Assembly (NCBI GenBank): GCA_038502055.1 | Contig: JAXRKN010000039.1 | Coordinates: forward strand, 3,534,001-3,598,000 | Length of the DNA: 64,000 nucleotides | From: Tanytarsus gracilentus | Taxonomy: Eukaryota; Arthropoda; Insecta; Diptera; Chironomidae | Direction: 5' to 3' | Shown here: piece by piece, positions 36,328-51,986 of the stretch | Layout: each line of letters starts with the position of its first letter | Position numbering within the stretch: position 1 is the stretch's first letter | Notes under the pieces: generated by a model | Databases searched by the model: none | What the model was told of the DNA's origin: nothing | Seen by the model: the letters and a program-made list of their open reading frames with translations, nothing else | Translations under genes and position numbers: made by a program

Positions 36328-37896
36328 GAGAAAATAAATAAATGTTGAGAAAATAAAAAAGTGACTCTTATTAATAATTTTTCATCTACTTTTATTGTCA
36401 ATTCAATTCCATTTTCTGACTTTCTTTCTGCATTTTTTTGAAAAGCTCTTTCTCAATTCTTCTGATTCATTTTTCATTAATTCACCTTGAAATGTTGAAA
36501 AGAAAATACAAAAACATGTTTTGATGTAATTTCTGCTTTCTGTCGGTTCGAGTTAGAAAACTTTTACTCAGAAAAAAAGGCGCGGTTTTATGGATCGAGA
36601 TGAAATTTCTTGGAAGTATTTAATTGCCGGAAGAAATAATAATTCAATATTGAAATCCTTTTTTTGTTGAATTAGTAAAGAAAAAGAATGATTTAAATAT
36701 CAAAAATATCCTTTTGAATCTTTGAAGCTTTTTGAAATAATTTTTATTCTTTGCAAACCAGTTAAAGCTGATTGAAAATTTTCCACTCACTCAACTCGCA
36801 TCTCCGCACTATTTTAAATTATATTAGTTCTCTCCCTCATTATTGAGATTGACGTGAAGATGGATTATGCTCATTATCATAAGAAAATTGTCGTTTATGG
36901 CATTCGAGCGTCGAGTGACATTTATTACATCAAAAATGCGAATAAGTAAAAGTTATTCATTGAAAAATATGAAAAATGTGTTTGTGAAAAGGAGAGATGG
37001 AAATTGTGAAGATTTGACACTCTCGCAATGGGTGTTGAAGATTTGCCGAAGCAACAACTTAGACAGCACTCCAACTTGATTTACAATTTTCTTAAGTGCT
37101 ATTCATGTCGGTGGTTTCAGTCATTGCTCGCTCTAGCTCAAGGATGTTAAAATTGCTCGTGGGCTTGCCATTCCCACTTTAATGGATATTTTCCATAAAA
37201 AAATCTAATTTTCCGAGTAGAATCTAAATTTTGCTTAAGGGAAAAGAATTTAACTCAATTTATGTAGAATAAAAATGAATTTCATCAGCATAATTTTGCC
37301 TAATCTGAATTATTTCATATATTTGAGTTATTGAAGAAATTTTTTTTTTGAATAATGAGATGAGAACTTGAGTCGTTGAGTTATGAAGAAATGTTCGAGC
37401 TGCAGTTTGGAAAAATTTTATGCTACAAACTGTCAAAAATTTCCCTCAAACTGAAATTAAAACAAATGTCAAAACTTTTTTTATCCCTCATAACCTTTAA
37501 TGGCATTTTCTGGTGCTTTCACCCACATGTCACACTTTAATTAAAAGAACTTCTCCGGATTTATGACATTGCCCTCCTTTTACACTCTCATGGGAGAGAG
37601 ATCTCGATAAATCACAGACAAACAGGATGTGGATGATGAAATTTATGCAACAAACCATTAAACTCAACTCTGGTAACTTAATACCACAATAATCTCGGAG
37701 TTTTACATTCAAATATGGGCGATAATTTTTAAGCAATTTTTTTAAATTTCATGCACAAATGAAATTTTTTAAATAAAATTGGCTCTCAGTTTTAAAACTT
37801 TTCAACTGACAATTTTAATAATCACACAAGCTTCATTTCGAGGTATAAACATTAATTATCGGACCTTCCGTTCAAAAGTTATAGCGGTTTTAAAAG
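36328..37896. other. Gene-free spacer
   Basis: No supported exon or repeat family was seen. Confidence 0.5.
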
Positions 37897-38099
37897 CGTC
37901 AGTCTTAGGAAAATTTGTTGAATTTTTAAAGTGTGTGGTATCAAAGGCATTGTTTGCTGGTGACATAAAATATGAGAAACACGAATTTAGTAAACTTAAT
38001 TGCTTCTCTTCATTCTGTAAAAAAATTAGACCCATCAATGCTTATGATCGCAAGATTTTGTAGCATTTTAACAGGACTGAAAAATTCCTAAGACTGACG
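37897..38099. mobile_element. 203-bp MITE
   Basis: The terminal inverted repeats CGTCAGTCTTAGGAAAATT (37897-37915) and the complement at 38081-38099 match at 18 of 19 positions. It is short and non-coding, which is typical of a MITE. No clear target duplication was seen, so the superfamily cannot be assigned. Confidence 0.65.
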
Positions 38100-38319
38100 G
38101 TCAATTCAAATAAAAAAAAACCGTTAAAATTAAACAGAAAAAAGTCAAAAATAATTTTTTATTTAATAATTTTAAGAATTTGATTGCCGTCGCCAAAAGA
38201 TGTGACGCAAAAGTCAAAAAATTTATTATTTTCAATTTTTCGAAAGCAATGGAACGATCTCGTTCCTTTTATTGTCTTCGTATTTTTCCATGCACGTTGG
38301 TTTAAAATCACTGTTTTAA

Positions 38320-38909
38320 GCGTAACCCACACAAAGTGTGGTAACGCTTATATGCTCATCTTTCCATCCGTCCGACTGTCCGTCCGCACCATCGAGTCAT
38401 TACCAAAAGTCGTGCAATGGACGGCCATAATGTCATTTTTCATACAAATTTTCTTTTATATGGCTTCATGGGTATCGTTGAACTCGTAATTGGACCACGA
38501 ATCGATTGATATAGATGATTTTTTTTAAAATATCCATCACGGACGGCCAGTAGTGCCACGGACAGCCAAAATGTGCATTTTTCAGAACTATGGCTTCATG
38601 TATCTCGTTGAACTCGTCCTTTGATGCCGAGTAGGATGGAATAAGTCTTAAGTAGTTAGGTTCATAAAGCCTAGATTCAAAAATAAATCGTAAGGTCAAA
38701 TTTTCAAAATTTTGTCCACTAAATTTTTTTTTAAAGTTATAACAGTTTGGATTAACCAAAATGTCCAGATTGACTTAAACTGATTTTTTATGAACTTGAT
38801 TTTTCAGGTGTTTAAGTTGTTCGACCGATAAACGATGGTCGGCTAATAATGGTCGGTCGACTTAAACCCCTGTGATTTTTAATTACTGATCTGATACGAT
38901 GGGTTACGC
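38320..38909. mobile_element. TIR element, GCGTAACCCA ends, with CGTTGAACTCGT units
   Basis: The ten terminal bases GCGTAACCCA (38320-38329) are perfectly inverted at 38900-38909. The left end continues as ACACAAAGTGTGGTAACGCTTATATGC, like the truncated copy at 24725. The interior has two copies of the roughly 120-bp unit (CGTTGAACTC at 38476 and 38606) and a hairpin at 38810-38867. No coding frame is credible. Confidence 0.7.
38810..38867. repeat. Hairpin GTTTAAGT...ACTTAAAC
   Basis: GTTTAAGTTGTTCGACCG and the downstream CGGTCGACTTAAAC form an imperfect stem around GGTCGGCTAATAATGGTCGG. It may be a very small palindromic insertion inside the surrounding element. Confidence 0.5.
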
Positions 38910-39869
38910 GGCAACACCCATTGGTGGGTTTTGAAATTTTTTTTGAACCACTACAGTTTGTTTCATTTCAAAAATGATGAATGAATGTTTATCGCTTGAG
39001 CTTTCATGTTACAATTTCAGGGTTCTTAAAACTCACTTGAAAAATAACGGCAAAAAAATAATTATTCAAATTTCATCGAAGTTAGCTATTTTTTTCAATT
39101 CAACACTTAACAATTATCGCCCATATATGATCACGTTTGAGATGCTCATACCCAAAGGAATTTTTCTCTCTTCCTCGCAGACTCAATTTCCTTCCAACAC
39201 ACAAACGAGCACAATGATTTTGATAGAGCTTAGAAGTCAACATATGACGAACGATGCGATAACAGCAGGATGTGAGAACATACAAATTTACAGAATGAAT
39301 TTAAATTTGTGAACATAACTTTTGACGATGACAAATTATTATAATGTGAAATAGAAAAGCGATGAAATAAATAAGAAAAAAATAAATTTTAAAAAAAATC
39401 CCTTTAAAAAGTGTTGAAAATATTTTTAAATTGTAAAAATTGTCAAAAAAGTATTTCAAATAAAAGAGAGATGAAAAAAAAACAATTTTTGAGTGTGTTG
39501 TTGATACTCACATCAGTTCCACTGTTTACCTAGGCTGCGGGCAAAATTGCTCACAATTCCATTAAAAAACTGTTTGTAGTGTGTCCTTTTGAAAACCTCT
39601 TATACGCAACTTTACTCTTCATGGATATTAAAAAAGTTTTTTGTTTGCAAAATGAAATTGGAATAAATTTTCAATTTAGGTGTTTGTTATACACTTTGAC
39701 ATTGGAAACAGGAACATGAGTAGCTGTTGAAATTTATAATTAATTTGATGACAGAAATGTTTGTTTGAATTAAATTTAAATGTTTTGAACATTTTGAAAA
39801 TTAAAAAAATAAATTAAAGCATGAAATAAGCTATTCCATTTTAATCTGGCTGAATTTATTTATTTACCT
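38910..39869. other. Gene-free spacer
   Basis: No supported exon or repeat family; the frame 38974-39312 has no recognisable similarity. Confidence 0.45.
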
Positions 39870-40078
39870 TATTTTTTTTTCCCTTTTTTTTTTTTTTTTT
39901 TTTTTTTTGTTTTTTTTTTTTTTTTTTTTTTTTTATTTTATTTTTATATATTCTATTTATTTTTATTTTTTTAATTTTTTTATTTTTTTTTATTTTTTAT
40001 ATATAAATATTTTTTATTTTTATTTTTTTATTTTTATTTTTTTTTTTTTTTTTTGTTTTTTTCATTTATTTATTTTTT
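39870..40078. repeat. Poly-T low-complexity block
   Basis: About 210 bp almost entirely of T with scattered A and rare other bases. It could be genuine low-complexity DNA or a poorly resolved homopolymer in the assembly. Confidence 0.85.
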
Positions 40079-40388
40079 TAAATTCTTTGATGGATGATTT
40101 TTTTTTTTTTTATTTTAATATGATAGAAAATTAATTTATTTTTGATTTAATATATTTCTAAATTCTATTTTTATGAAAGTTTTGACTAATAAAATCATAC
40201 TTTATACTATCAATCTGATCTAATTTTCTAAAAATTATATTAAAATAATTTGAAAGTTTTGAAAATTCTATTTTTAGTAGAAAACCTCAATTTCTGTTTA
40301 ACTTTTGAAATTTAATTAAATTTTAACATGTATAAATAAAAAATTAATAAATTTAATAAATATTTCAAAGATTCTCTCGCACACTTTT

Positions 40389-40550
40389 CATAATGTACAC
40401 GAGAGAAAGCTCAAAATTTTGAAATGTCCAAAACTCAAAAAATAAAGGGTGTCAAAAAAAATGGAGAGTGCGTCACAAATAGTCACAATTAGGTCACAAT
40501 AATATCCAAATTTCAGCCAGATTGGAGAAAACTCTCTCGCGTACTTTATG
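40389..40550. mobile_element. 162-bp MITE, GTACRCGAGAGA ends
   Basis: The left end CATAATGTACACGAGAGAAA and the right end CTCTCTCGCGTACTTTATG are inverted repeats. The core shares AAATAAAGGGTGTC, CGTCACAAATAGTC and AAATTTCAGCCAGATTG with the degenerate copy at 2286-2435. Non-coding. Confidence 0.7.
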
Positions 40551-41712
40551 CAGGCTGAAATAAAATTTTGGAATTTTCTTGTCAATCATAAATTTGTTGC
40601 TGAACGAAAAAAAAATTTTAATTAAATTTTATTCGTATCAAAAAATCAAAACATCTTGAGCATCAACTAGAGTTTTTTTAAAACACAATTTTTGTATCTG
40701 AAATTTTCCCTCCGTATTTTTGATATTTTCTAACTTCCCAAAATCAAAAATTATTTTACCACATCTGAATGCACAGCAACAACCACAAATGGGTTTTGAT
40801 TAAACTTTCATTATTTTCTAATAAAATTAATTTTCTCACAAAATTAAATTAAGCAAAGAATTTTCGTTCATAATTTTTGTCGCTTTAAGATCGTTTGCTG
40901 TCTTTATAACAAGATTATGTCAATGTCACAATGTATCAATAGTAACCGCACCGCCGTTTCTGCCTTCATCACAAACACTATCAAATGTTCAACATGGTAG
41001 AAAATATTTGTGGCGATATAACTTTGGCAGTTGACAGTGATTGATCATGACTAGAAAATTTACATAATCGTTTTCAGTGGAGATACAGAAAGTCGATGCG
41101 TGTAAGGTTGCAAGATGAAATTTTTTGAAAGCAGTTTTTTGATACGCAATAAACTTTTCAAATTTTTTTTAATATTTTTTTAAGTTAGCTTTTAAAAAAT
41201 AAAATCCATGTCATTTTGAATAAAAATTAATTTTTTTCCTGGAAATTTTTAGTGCGTTATCAACTCAACCCACGAACACATGTTAAACCTTCCACGATTA
41301 AATAGAATGACATTGAATGTCTCACGCACTATTTTTATTATGATTATTTTTGTTGTCATATGAAGCGCTCAAGTAATTAATGGCGTCATTTTTACGTAAC
41401 AACTAACATGTTTTCCTTTGTGTGTCTTTTATAAATAGAAGCCTCGAATTGTCAATGAATTTGTTTATTTGTCGACAAAATAATTACGCCTGTTTTTATT
41501 TTTATAGAAATTCGCAGAAAACTTTTTTAAAAATGACGATGACTTGTTTTTTTCATAAAAATAAAAGCAAAATATTATTGTGAATGTTTTGAAGCTTTTT
41601 TGAAATTTTTTTTTTATTTTTTATTTTTCTTAAACTTGCTTAACTTTTTTTAAACGCATGCAAAAAATAAAAAAAAAAATATTGCTCACAAAAAAAAATC
41701 TCAATTTATTTT

Positions 41713-42015
41713 TATATTGATGAAAACTTCAATTTTTTTCGATCCAACTATTCAAACACAAAAAAAGAACAATCAAAAGTGTCATGAACAAATATTCCAC
41801 CTCCTCTATTATTCATTTGACTCTGGTCAATCACGATAAAAGCACGTGAATAACAATAAAAAAATCTTATTCCAACCACGTCACAAATGTTAATTCTCCC
41901 TTTAAAGCATATGGAAAATTGTGAGAAATAAAAAATTTAAGTATGGTAAAAAAATAGGAATTTGTTATGATGACCTTGCAGCTCATGAAAATCTTTTCGG
42001 GGGAAACTGATATAA
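41713..42015. repeat. Direct duplication, first copy
   Basis: About 300 bp starting ATATTGATGAAAACTTCAAT recurs at 42271-42568 in the same orientation with few differences in the first 160 bp and more toward the end. The offset is about 558 bp. It includes TCATGAACAAATATTCCACC and GTCAATCACGATAAAAGCAC in both copies. No gene is involved. Confidence 0.85.
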
Positions 42016-42270
42016 AAATTGATATTTAATTGATGAAAATTGATGAGATAAATGAAGAGGATTTTTGTATGAAGAAAATTAAAACGTGCTTTTCAAGTAC
42101 AAAGCAAGTCTAAAAGTCATCGCTTTATTTTACAAAATTGTCGCGCATGACAATACCTTCAAACTTTATATAGAAAGTCAAGGTGTAAAACATGTTGTTC
42201 GTAAGATATTGACGCATGTAATTTTACTCCGGAATTATAAGCACTCCGGAATAACAAGCGTCCACCCTAT

Positions 42271-42568
42271 ATTGATGAAAACTTCAATTTTTTTCGATCC
42301 AACTATTCAAACACAAAAAAGAATAATCAAAAGTGTCATGAACAAATATTCCACCTCCTCTCTATTCATTTGACTCTGGTCAATCACGATAAAAGCACGT
42401 GAATAACAATAAAAAAATCTTGTTCCAACCTGTCACACCTGCTCCACCTTCTCCTTTTCAAGCGTATGGAAAATTGTCAGAAATAAAAAAATTAATAATG
42501 GTAAAAAAATATAAATTTGTTTTATGCTGCCAGCTCTGAAAATCTTTTAGGGGTGAAATGATATTGAA
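42271..42568. repeat. Direct duplication, second copy
   Basis: Partner of 41713-42015. The intervening 42016-42270 is unique in this window, so the arrangement is a tandem segmental duplication of roughly 558-bp units of which only one 255-bp spacer remains, or an insertion between the copies. Confidence 0.85.
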
Positions 42569-42814
42569 CATGAGAGTCGAGAATATTCATAATGTTGACA
42601 TATGGTTCCGGAAAAATTTTGATGACAGATCGATGCAATGGGATGGAAAATATTTTCCTTTAAAAGCTTTAAATTCTAAATGTTTTCATCCCTTGCTCTC
42701 CATTATGATGATCGCAATTAAATATTTTTTTTTTTATCTTTTTTCCACTCATAAATTTCAAAAGCTTTCAGCTCATAAAAAATAAAAACTTCAATCAAAT
42801 TTTTTGTACACATT

Positions 42815-42820
42815 TTTATT
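42815..42820 (-). terminator. Polyadenylation signal, CBM14 gene 1
   Basis: AATAAA on the minus strand, 171 nt beyond the stop codon of the gene ending at 42991. Confidence 0.5.
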
Positions 42821-42990
42821 TTAAAGCAGTGTTGTGTGGTTTCTATGTACAAGGACAATTAGTGATCGGAGAACTCAATTAAACCAAAATAAGTGCATTT
42901 TTATCTAAAGTGAATTCGATTTGTGGAGGAGAGTAAAAAAGGGGGGACATAAATCCAATTAATGCTTTTTTCAATGTATGATGCATAAAT

Positions 42991-46449
<3,459 letters not shown>

Positions 46450-46522
46450 TTTGTCAAGCTTTTTTCTTCTTTTCTTTATTCCGAAAAAAATTGTTGTTCC
46501 CGTGCGGTTTCAGCGATCGGAC

Positions 46523-46556
46523 TGAAAATTTTCACATTGACAATGCAGCATTTATA
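46523..46556 (-). promoter_or_regulatory. Core promoter of CBM14 gene 1: TATA box plus initiator
   Basis: On the minus strand CTATAAA (TATAAA at 46556-46551) is followed 33 bp later by TTTCAGTCC, an arthropod TCAGT initiator with the start A at 46523. This predicts a 5' UTR of 73 nt before the ATG at 46449. The spacing is as expected for a focused insect promoter. Confidence 0.7.
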
Positions 46557-46847
46557 GACGAAGTTTTGGTTTAATTTTAATTATCTAAAAATGATGTTCA
46601 ATTGCTATCAATTGTTGTTTCCCCGAATGTCCATTGATAACAATATTGATCACCTCACGAATACCTTGTTACATGAAGGCTTTCGACAAGTTCATGATTT
46701 TTTCCACTTCATTATCAAACTTCTCTATATGAAACGCACAGAAAAGTCTCGCGGGTTTTCCTCCACTTTTATTTTTCGACATCTTTTTTCCTCAATCAAT
46801 TCGACATCAAAAATGTCGATGACGCGAATTAAAGTATGAGAGCGGAA

Positions 46848-48502
46848 GGACCATAGAAAATTTTTGGTTGAATTATATAATTTGACTTAAATCCTTTAAA
46901 AAAATTTGAATAAATTATATTAAATTTAATGAATTTATATAAAAAAAATTTAATGAAATTTCAATTTAATGTAATTTAATAATAAAAAATATTTTATTTT
47001 TTAAATTAATGTTTTTGAATATAAATTAATAAATTTTTAAATTTTCTAAAATTTAATATAATTTTAATTAATTTGATGTAATTTAATATAAAATTTAAAA
47101 ATTTTTTTATTTTTTTTATATAATTTTTTAAATTTTTGAAAAAATTTTTATTAATTTTTATTAATTATTAATTTTTTTAAGTTTTCAAAATTTTTTTAAA
47201 TTTTATTATTTGTTAATTTTATATTAAGTTTTAAAAATTTTTTTAAATTTTTATTAATTTGTAATTTTATTTAAATTTTGAAAAATTTATATTAATTTTT
47301 AAAATTGATGTAATTTAATATTAAATTTTTGATAAAAATTTGTTTTAAATTTTATAAAATTGATGTAATTTAATTTAAATTTTTGATAAAAATTTTATTA
47401 AATTTTTATAAAATTGATATAATTTAATATTAATTTTTTTGACCAAAAATTAAATAAAATTTTTATATTAAATTGATGTAATTTTATTTAAATATTTTGA
47501 AAATTTAATTAACTTTTTATAATTTGATGTAATATATTTTTTAAATTAATAAAGTTTTGTTGTAAAATTTTAAAAAAAATATTAATAGTTAAGTTTATTA
47601 TAAGATTTGGAAAAAAGTTTCAACAAAATTTCCTTTAAATGTTGATTAACTTAATTTTAAAAAAATATATTCACTCTTTGTAAATAAAAAGATAGTTCTA
47701 TTAATAAAATTTTTAATTATATTTTCTATTAACTATAACCCTTTTTAAGTTTTTAATTTGTTTTTGTTAGTGTTTTTAATTTTTGATAATTTTTTAAAAG
47801 TTCTAAAATAAGATGAAAATAAATAAATAGAATAAAAATTTTATTTAGTTTAAATATTTATTTTATAAAATTTAAAATAATTATTGTAAAATTTAAATAT
47901 TTTAAAAACCTGAGAAAAAAAAAAAGTTTGTTAAAATAATAAGAATGGTATTTTTTTGAAATAAAAGATTTTAAGAAATTATAAGTATTGTTAAATTTTA
48001 AAAATTTGTTTTTATTAGTTTGCCATTGTGAAATTAAATTTAATAAAGCTTGTAGCGCAATGTTACGCGCGGAGTGTTAAAAATTCATCTTCTTGAAGAC
48101 AGCGGTTCGAATCCTAGCAACGGCGGGTAAGCAAAAATAAGTTTGAGTTTCTAAAAATATTCCTCCTTCATTACAGAGCAAAAAACAACCAAGTGTTGAC
48201 CTGATATAGCAAAAAAACTTAATTAAATTAAGTGTTCCACAAAAGTGGAAAATGAAATTTGACGTCAAATTTACATTAAATTGATAGCAAAATTTGACAC
48301 AAAAATTTTTTTAGAAAAAAAATCATGTCAAAATTTGCTATTAAATTGATATAAATTTAATGTCAAAATTTGCTATCAAATCATGGTTAAATTTAATAGC
48401 AAAATTTGACCAAATATCGACGAAGTTGCCCAAAAAATTTGCTATCAAAAATTGATATCAAATTGATATAAAATTGACACTGAAAATGTTCTGTGGGGAA
48501 GA
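46848..48502 (+). mobile_element. TIR element with tRNA-like segment, copy B
   Basis: Opposite-orientation partner of 34643-36327. The left end ACCATAGAAAATTTTTGG and the right end complement CCCCACAGAACATTTTC are short inverted repeats. The AT-rich half (46900-47550) is a degenerate version of the satellite half of copy A with ATTGATGTAATTTAATAT-like repeats. The tRNA-like segment lies at 48048-48129, and the palindrome CTTAATTAAATTAAG at 48216-48230. It lies between CBM14 genes 1 and 2. Confidence 0.75.
48048..48129 (+). other. tRNA-like segment inside copy B
   Basis: TAGCGCAATGTT (A-box-like, from 48053) is followed by the hairpin TCTTCTTGAAGA and the perfect B box GGTTCGAATCC at 48104-48114. 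It is nearly identical to the segment in copy A. The spacing suits a type II (Ser/Leu-like) tRNA, but the acceptor stem is not recognisable, so this is tRNA-derived rather than a tRNA gene. Confidence 0.6.
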
Positions 48503-50683
48503 TATAAAGCGAGCGAAAAACATTGATTGATAGCTGAGAGGGAAATAGGATGGAGAAGCGGGAGACGATGGCTGAAATTTTATATTGTTGATTTTGAGTT
48601 GAACAATGCGCGTTGCAAAAAAACTTTTTAAAAATTCTTAACTTTATTTTTCATCACTAACTTTAGTCTTGTTCTGCAAAAAAACTACTTAAGTTCTTCG
48701 TTTCTCAAGACAATATTGACAGAAAGAAAATTCGAGATTATTTCTTCAAACAATTCCTGCCAACTTCCTCCTAATCCCCTATGAGCCTAAAAAGAAACAA
48801 ACCAAAATGAGAATGTCAATCGTTATTGCAACATCCTCCTACGCATAGACGCAACACTGCCTTGAAACATTCAACGATTCTCGTTTCCTTCACAAACTGA
48901 CAACTTGTTAAGTAAGCATTTCCAGGAACAAAAGCAATCAACTCGATAATCGAGATATCAAAAAATCTCACACACGTGTGTAAGTTTTTTTTCTCTTGAA
49001 GGGCACTTATGGAATTACGACATGTAATGTTCTTTCCCATCCTCTTTTCGGAGAAATGAATACCGTAAAAAAACATTTAATTGCCTGCACATCGACCCGC
49101 AAAAACCTTCAGTAGGAAATCAATACATCACAAGTGAAGTAAATTATCATCACGATAAACAAGTATGAAAAACGATAAAAGTGATATTTTTATATCTTCG
49201 TCACATCAATGAATGAATGCATGTTTCAATTTATGAACGGCTCTTTGTGACTAATGGAAGGCACGTGAGAGTTTCTTTTATCTAGTTTTATACTCTTAAA
49301 AATTGTTAGACGAAGAAGAAAAATGGGAATAAAAGCTAATAAAGAACAAAACGTGAATGAATGAATGCGGTTCATTGAATGGTGGTGAAACAATGAAAGA
49401 TGTGGAGAAAAAATTAAAATTTTTTTAAAAAAAATTCCGTAAATTCAGTTAAAAAAGAAATTTTCGAAATCAAATTTCCTGAAATTCATTTTTAACAATT
49501 TTTTTCCAATAATTTCGATTAAATTTTATTTCTTTAAAAAATTACCCAATAAATTTAATACGAAACTTCGTTTTTACATTAACATCAGAATTTCAAATCA
49601 GCTCATCCAAAGCACTTAGACACATGGGAGAAAGTAAGTAAGAGCACTTGATGGTAATAAGAGCAGCCAATTCATTTAATATCACGTTTCGTGCTCGATT
49701 GAATGAATTAAAGTGCGAGAGAGTGAATGTGTAGGCAATTTTCTTTGAGTATTCTCGGATGGGTAAAAGTTTATAATGGAGAAGTAAACGCTTGAGGGTG
49801 AGTTTGGAAAGAATGTTACCTTAATTTTTGAATAAATTATAAAAACTTTCAGTGTTGAAGAAAATTGAAAATTTTCATTGAAAATAAATTTAAAGCTTTT
49901 CAAAATATCTTTAAGAATAATTTAATTTTTTCCCAAAACTCTTTAATGAGTTTTTTCTCAAATAATTTTACTCTTATCTCATTTAGACCTTCCGAGAACT
50001 CTGAAAAATTTATTTCATGTAACGAATTTATTTTTTCGGGTATCACATGCCAAGATAAAAAAAACTATTTCTTCCTGTCGTCATAAATTGCGCATCAAAT
50101 GTCGGAAACAAATTAATCGATAAGAAAAGTCTGAAAATTCCAACGCGAAGATTAAAGTGCTACAAAAATTGAGATAAGACCAAAATATCGAATTTTATCC
50201 ACACTTTTTTGTGCGAGCTTCTCGGTTAGATTAAAGCGATTATAATGTGGCCCGTAATGAACTTGTAAAAGTTTATTTTGTGGCTTTGTCCTTGACCGTA
50301 AAGTTGATGATCGGAAGAATAGAAAGAAAAGGGTTTAAAGAGAATAATTTCATCAATTTGTCATCTTCTAATCATCCTAAGGGGAGCTTCTATGTAATTT
50401 AGTTGCTCATCTAGAAATTCAACTTTTACTATTGGGTGGCAAAAAATTATGAATTTGAATTTAATTCAGTAAATAAATTTTTTTTAAACAAATCAATTTT
50501 CTGAAAATTTCTAGACCAAATTACTAAGAGCTTTTCCTTAATCCGCTTTTTCACTATAATTTTCTCCCATCTAATTTTCACAACTGCAAAAACGCTTCAA
50601 TTACGTAATTGCTATATCTTTTTCGGAGCTGTAATTTAAACCGCTGCAAATTCACTATAATTAAATTATTTGATAAAACACTT
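48503..50683. other. Spacer between copy B and CBM14 gene 2
   Basis: No supported exon, RNA gene or repeat. The frame 48816-49076 (minus) has no recognisable similarity. Confidence 0.5.
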
Positions 50684-50689
50684 TTTATT
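50684..50689 (-). terminator. Polyadenylation signal, CBM14 gene 2
   Basis: AATAAA on the minus strand, 27 nt beyond the stop codon at 50716. Confidence 0.65.
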
Positions 50690-50715
50690 CACACTCGATT
50701 GTTATTTAAAATCAC

Positions 50716-51900
50716 TTAATTTCTGAACATGTGAGCGAATCGATTACGTAATTGCTGATTCAATGATTTTGGAGCGTTGACAAGTGGCGGTGTTGGAATG
50801 TGTCCATCGATAAATTGTGGTGGTGTAGTTGTGAATGGACAAGTTGGTTCTCTCACTGAAGGATCTTGACAGCCTCCACTTGCTGGATTGAAGTAAGTTC
50901 CAGTGGGACATGAGAGATCAGTTCTTACATTGGCATCATCGCAGATGAAGAAATCAGCGCAGTTTTGTCGTGTCGCTGAGTTATCAAAGAATCCAGGTGC
51001 CGTGCATGTGGTTGGAGGTGGAACTACTCCACCACCCTCTAGAAAATAATTCAAAAATTTATTTTTTTAATTTTTTAATCTTTTGATAAAATTTAACTCA
51101 CGTCCAGAACATGGTGCAATATCAGCTGATGTGCACACTCCAAAATTGCGATTGAATACTAGTGGTGGATTGCAGGCGACGGTTGATCCTTTTACTCCAG
51201 TATTACAGAAGAAGAATTCTGTGCAGGTTGTGTCAGCAGCGTCAGCGACCTAATCAAATTTTTAATATTTTCAATTTTAATTAAACGTTAAAAAATTAAG
51301 CCTACTCTTAATGCAGGTTCAGTAGCAACGCCCACTTCTAAGCATAAATCAGTTTGACAAGTAAATTGAGCATCACAAGCTTTTAAAGTAGGATTGAAGA
51401 AAAATCCAGCAGGACAAGTGCCTTGACGGACATCTGTGAGCACATTTGAAGCGTCAAAATTACACCAAAGATAACTTCCACAGGCCGATGGATCATTAAC
51501 AAAAATGATGTCTGCGACATTTGTTCGAGCTCCACAAAGATTTTGCTCGGTTTGTGCAAAGACGCAGGCAATAATTGCTGACAAAAGAACAAGACCTGAT
51601 GGAATAAAAAAACACTGAATAAAATTTTATTGCTGTATATTAAAACTTTTTAATTTTCTTCTTCTTTGTCATTTTTTTAGTTCGATTGAACCAAAAACTT
51701 GTAAAAATTTTTTGAGGTAAATTGAATGACTTTCACTTTTGTAAAATTTGTCAACTTTCGAAAAAAAATTAATTTTTAACTTCCACAAAATTCTTAAATT
51801 TATTTCAAGCATTCATTAAATTTTTACTCAAACTGCACAAAATTTCCATATATAAAAAAATTTGAACTTTTTGCAAGAAAATTTTTGACTAACTTTTCAT
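50716..51900 (-). CDS. Secreted chitin-binding protein, three CBM14 domains (gene 2)
   Basis: Paralogue of gene 1; 255 aa, predicted secreted and chitin-binding. Coding exons in transcription order: 51900-51894, 51595-51306, 51249-51102, 51038-50716 (768 nt, phases agree). The 7-nt first exon encodes ATG AAA A and joins to give the signal peptide MKSLVLLSAIIACVFA, then QTEQNLCG. Domain 1 has CGSYLWC and CPAGFFFNP, domain 2 has CTEFFFC and NRNFGVC, and domain 3 has CADFFIC and CPTGTYFNPASGGC. A proline-rich linker (VVPPPTT) precedes the third domain, and a basic, cysteine-free tail of about 35 residues ends the protein. Only 69- to 298-nt introns and short 56- to 63-nt gaps separate the exons. 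A TATA box lies at 51986-51981. Confidence 0.92.
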
Positions 51901-51952
51901 TTTCTCTCTCTTTTTTCTTTCAACTTTTCAACACAACAGTTTAAATAACTTA

Positions 51953-51986
51953 TGAAGTTTTTGTCGTGCGTCCTTCTACTTTTATA
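51953..51986 (-). promoter_or_regulatory. Core promoter of CBM14 gene 2
   Basis: On the minus strand CTATAAAAG has TATAAA at 51986-51981, and an initiator-like TTCATAA has its A at 51953, 33 bp downstream. This predicts a 5' UTR of about 50 nt before the ATG at 51900, parallel to gene 1. Confidence 0.6.

Noticed and set aside
39907..40134. 75-codon Phe-rich frame
   Set aside because: It is a translation of the poly-T block.
42086..42373. 95-codon plus-strand frame
   Set aside because: It begins with GTG, runs into the direct duplication, and has no family resemblance.
48048..48129. Genuine tRNA gene
   Set aside because: The B box is perfect, but the acceptor and T stems do not pair and the segment lies in a repeated mobile element, so it is tRNA-derived only.
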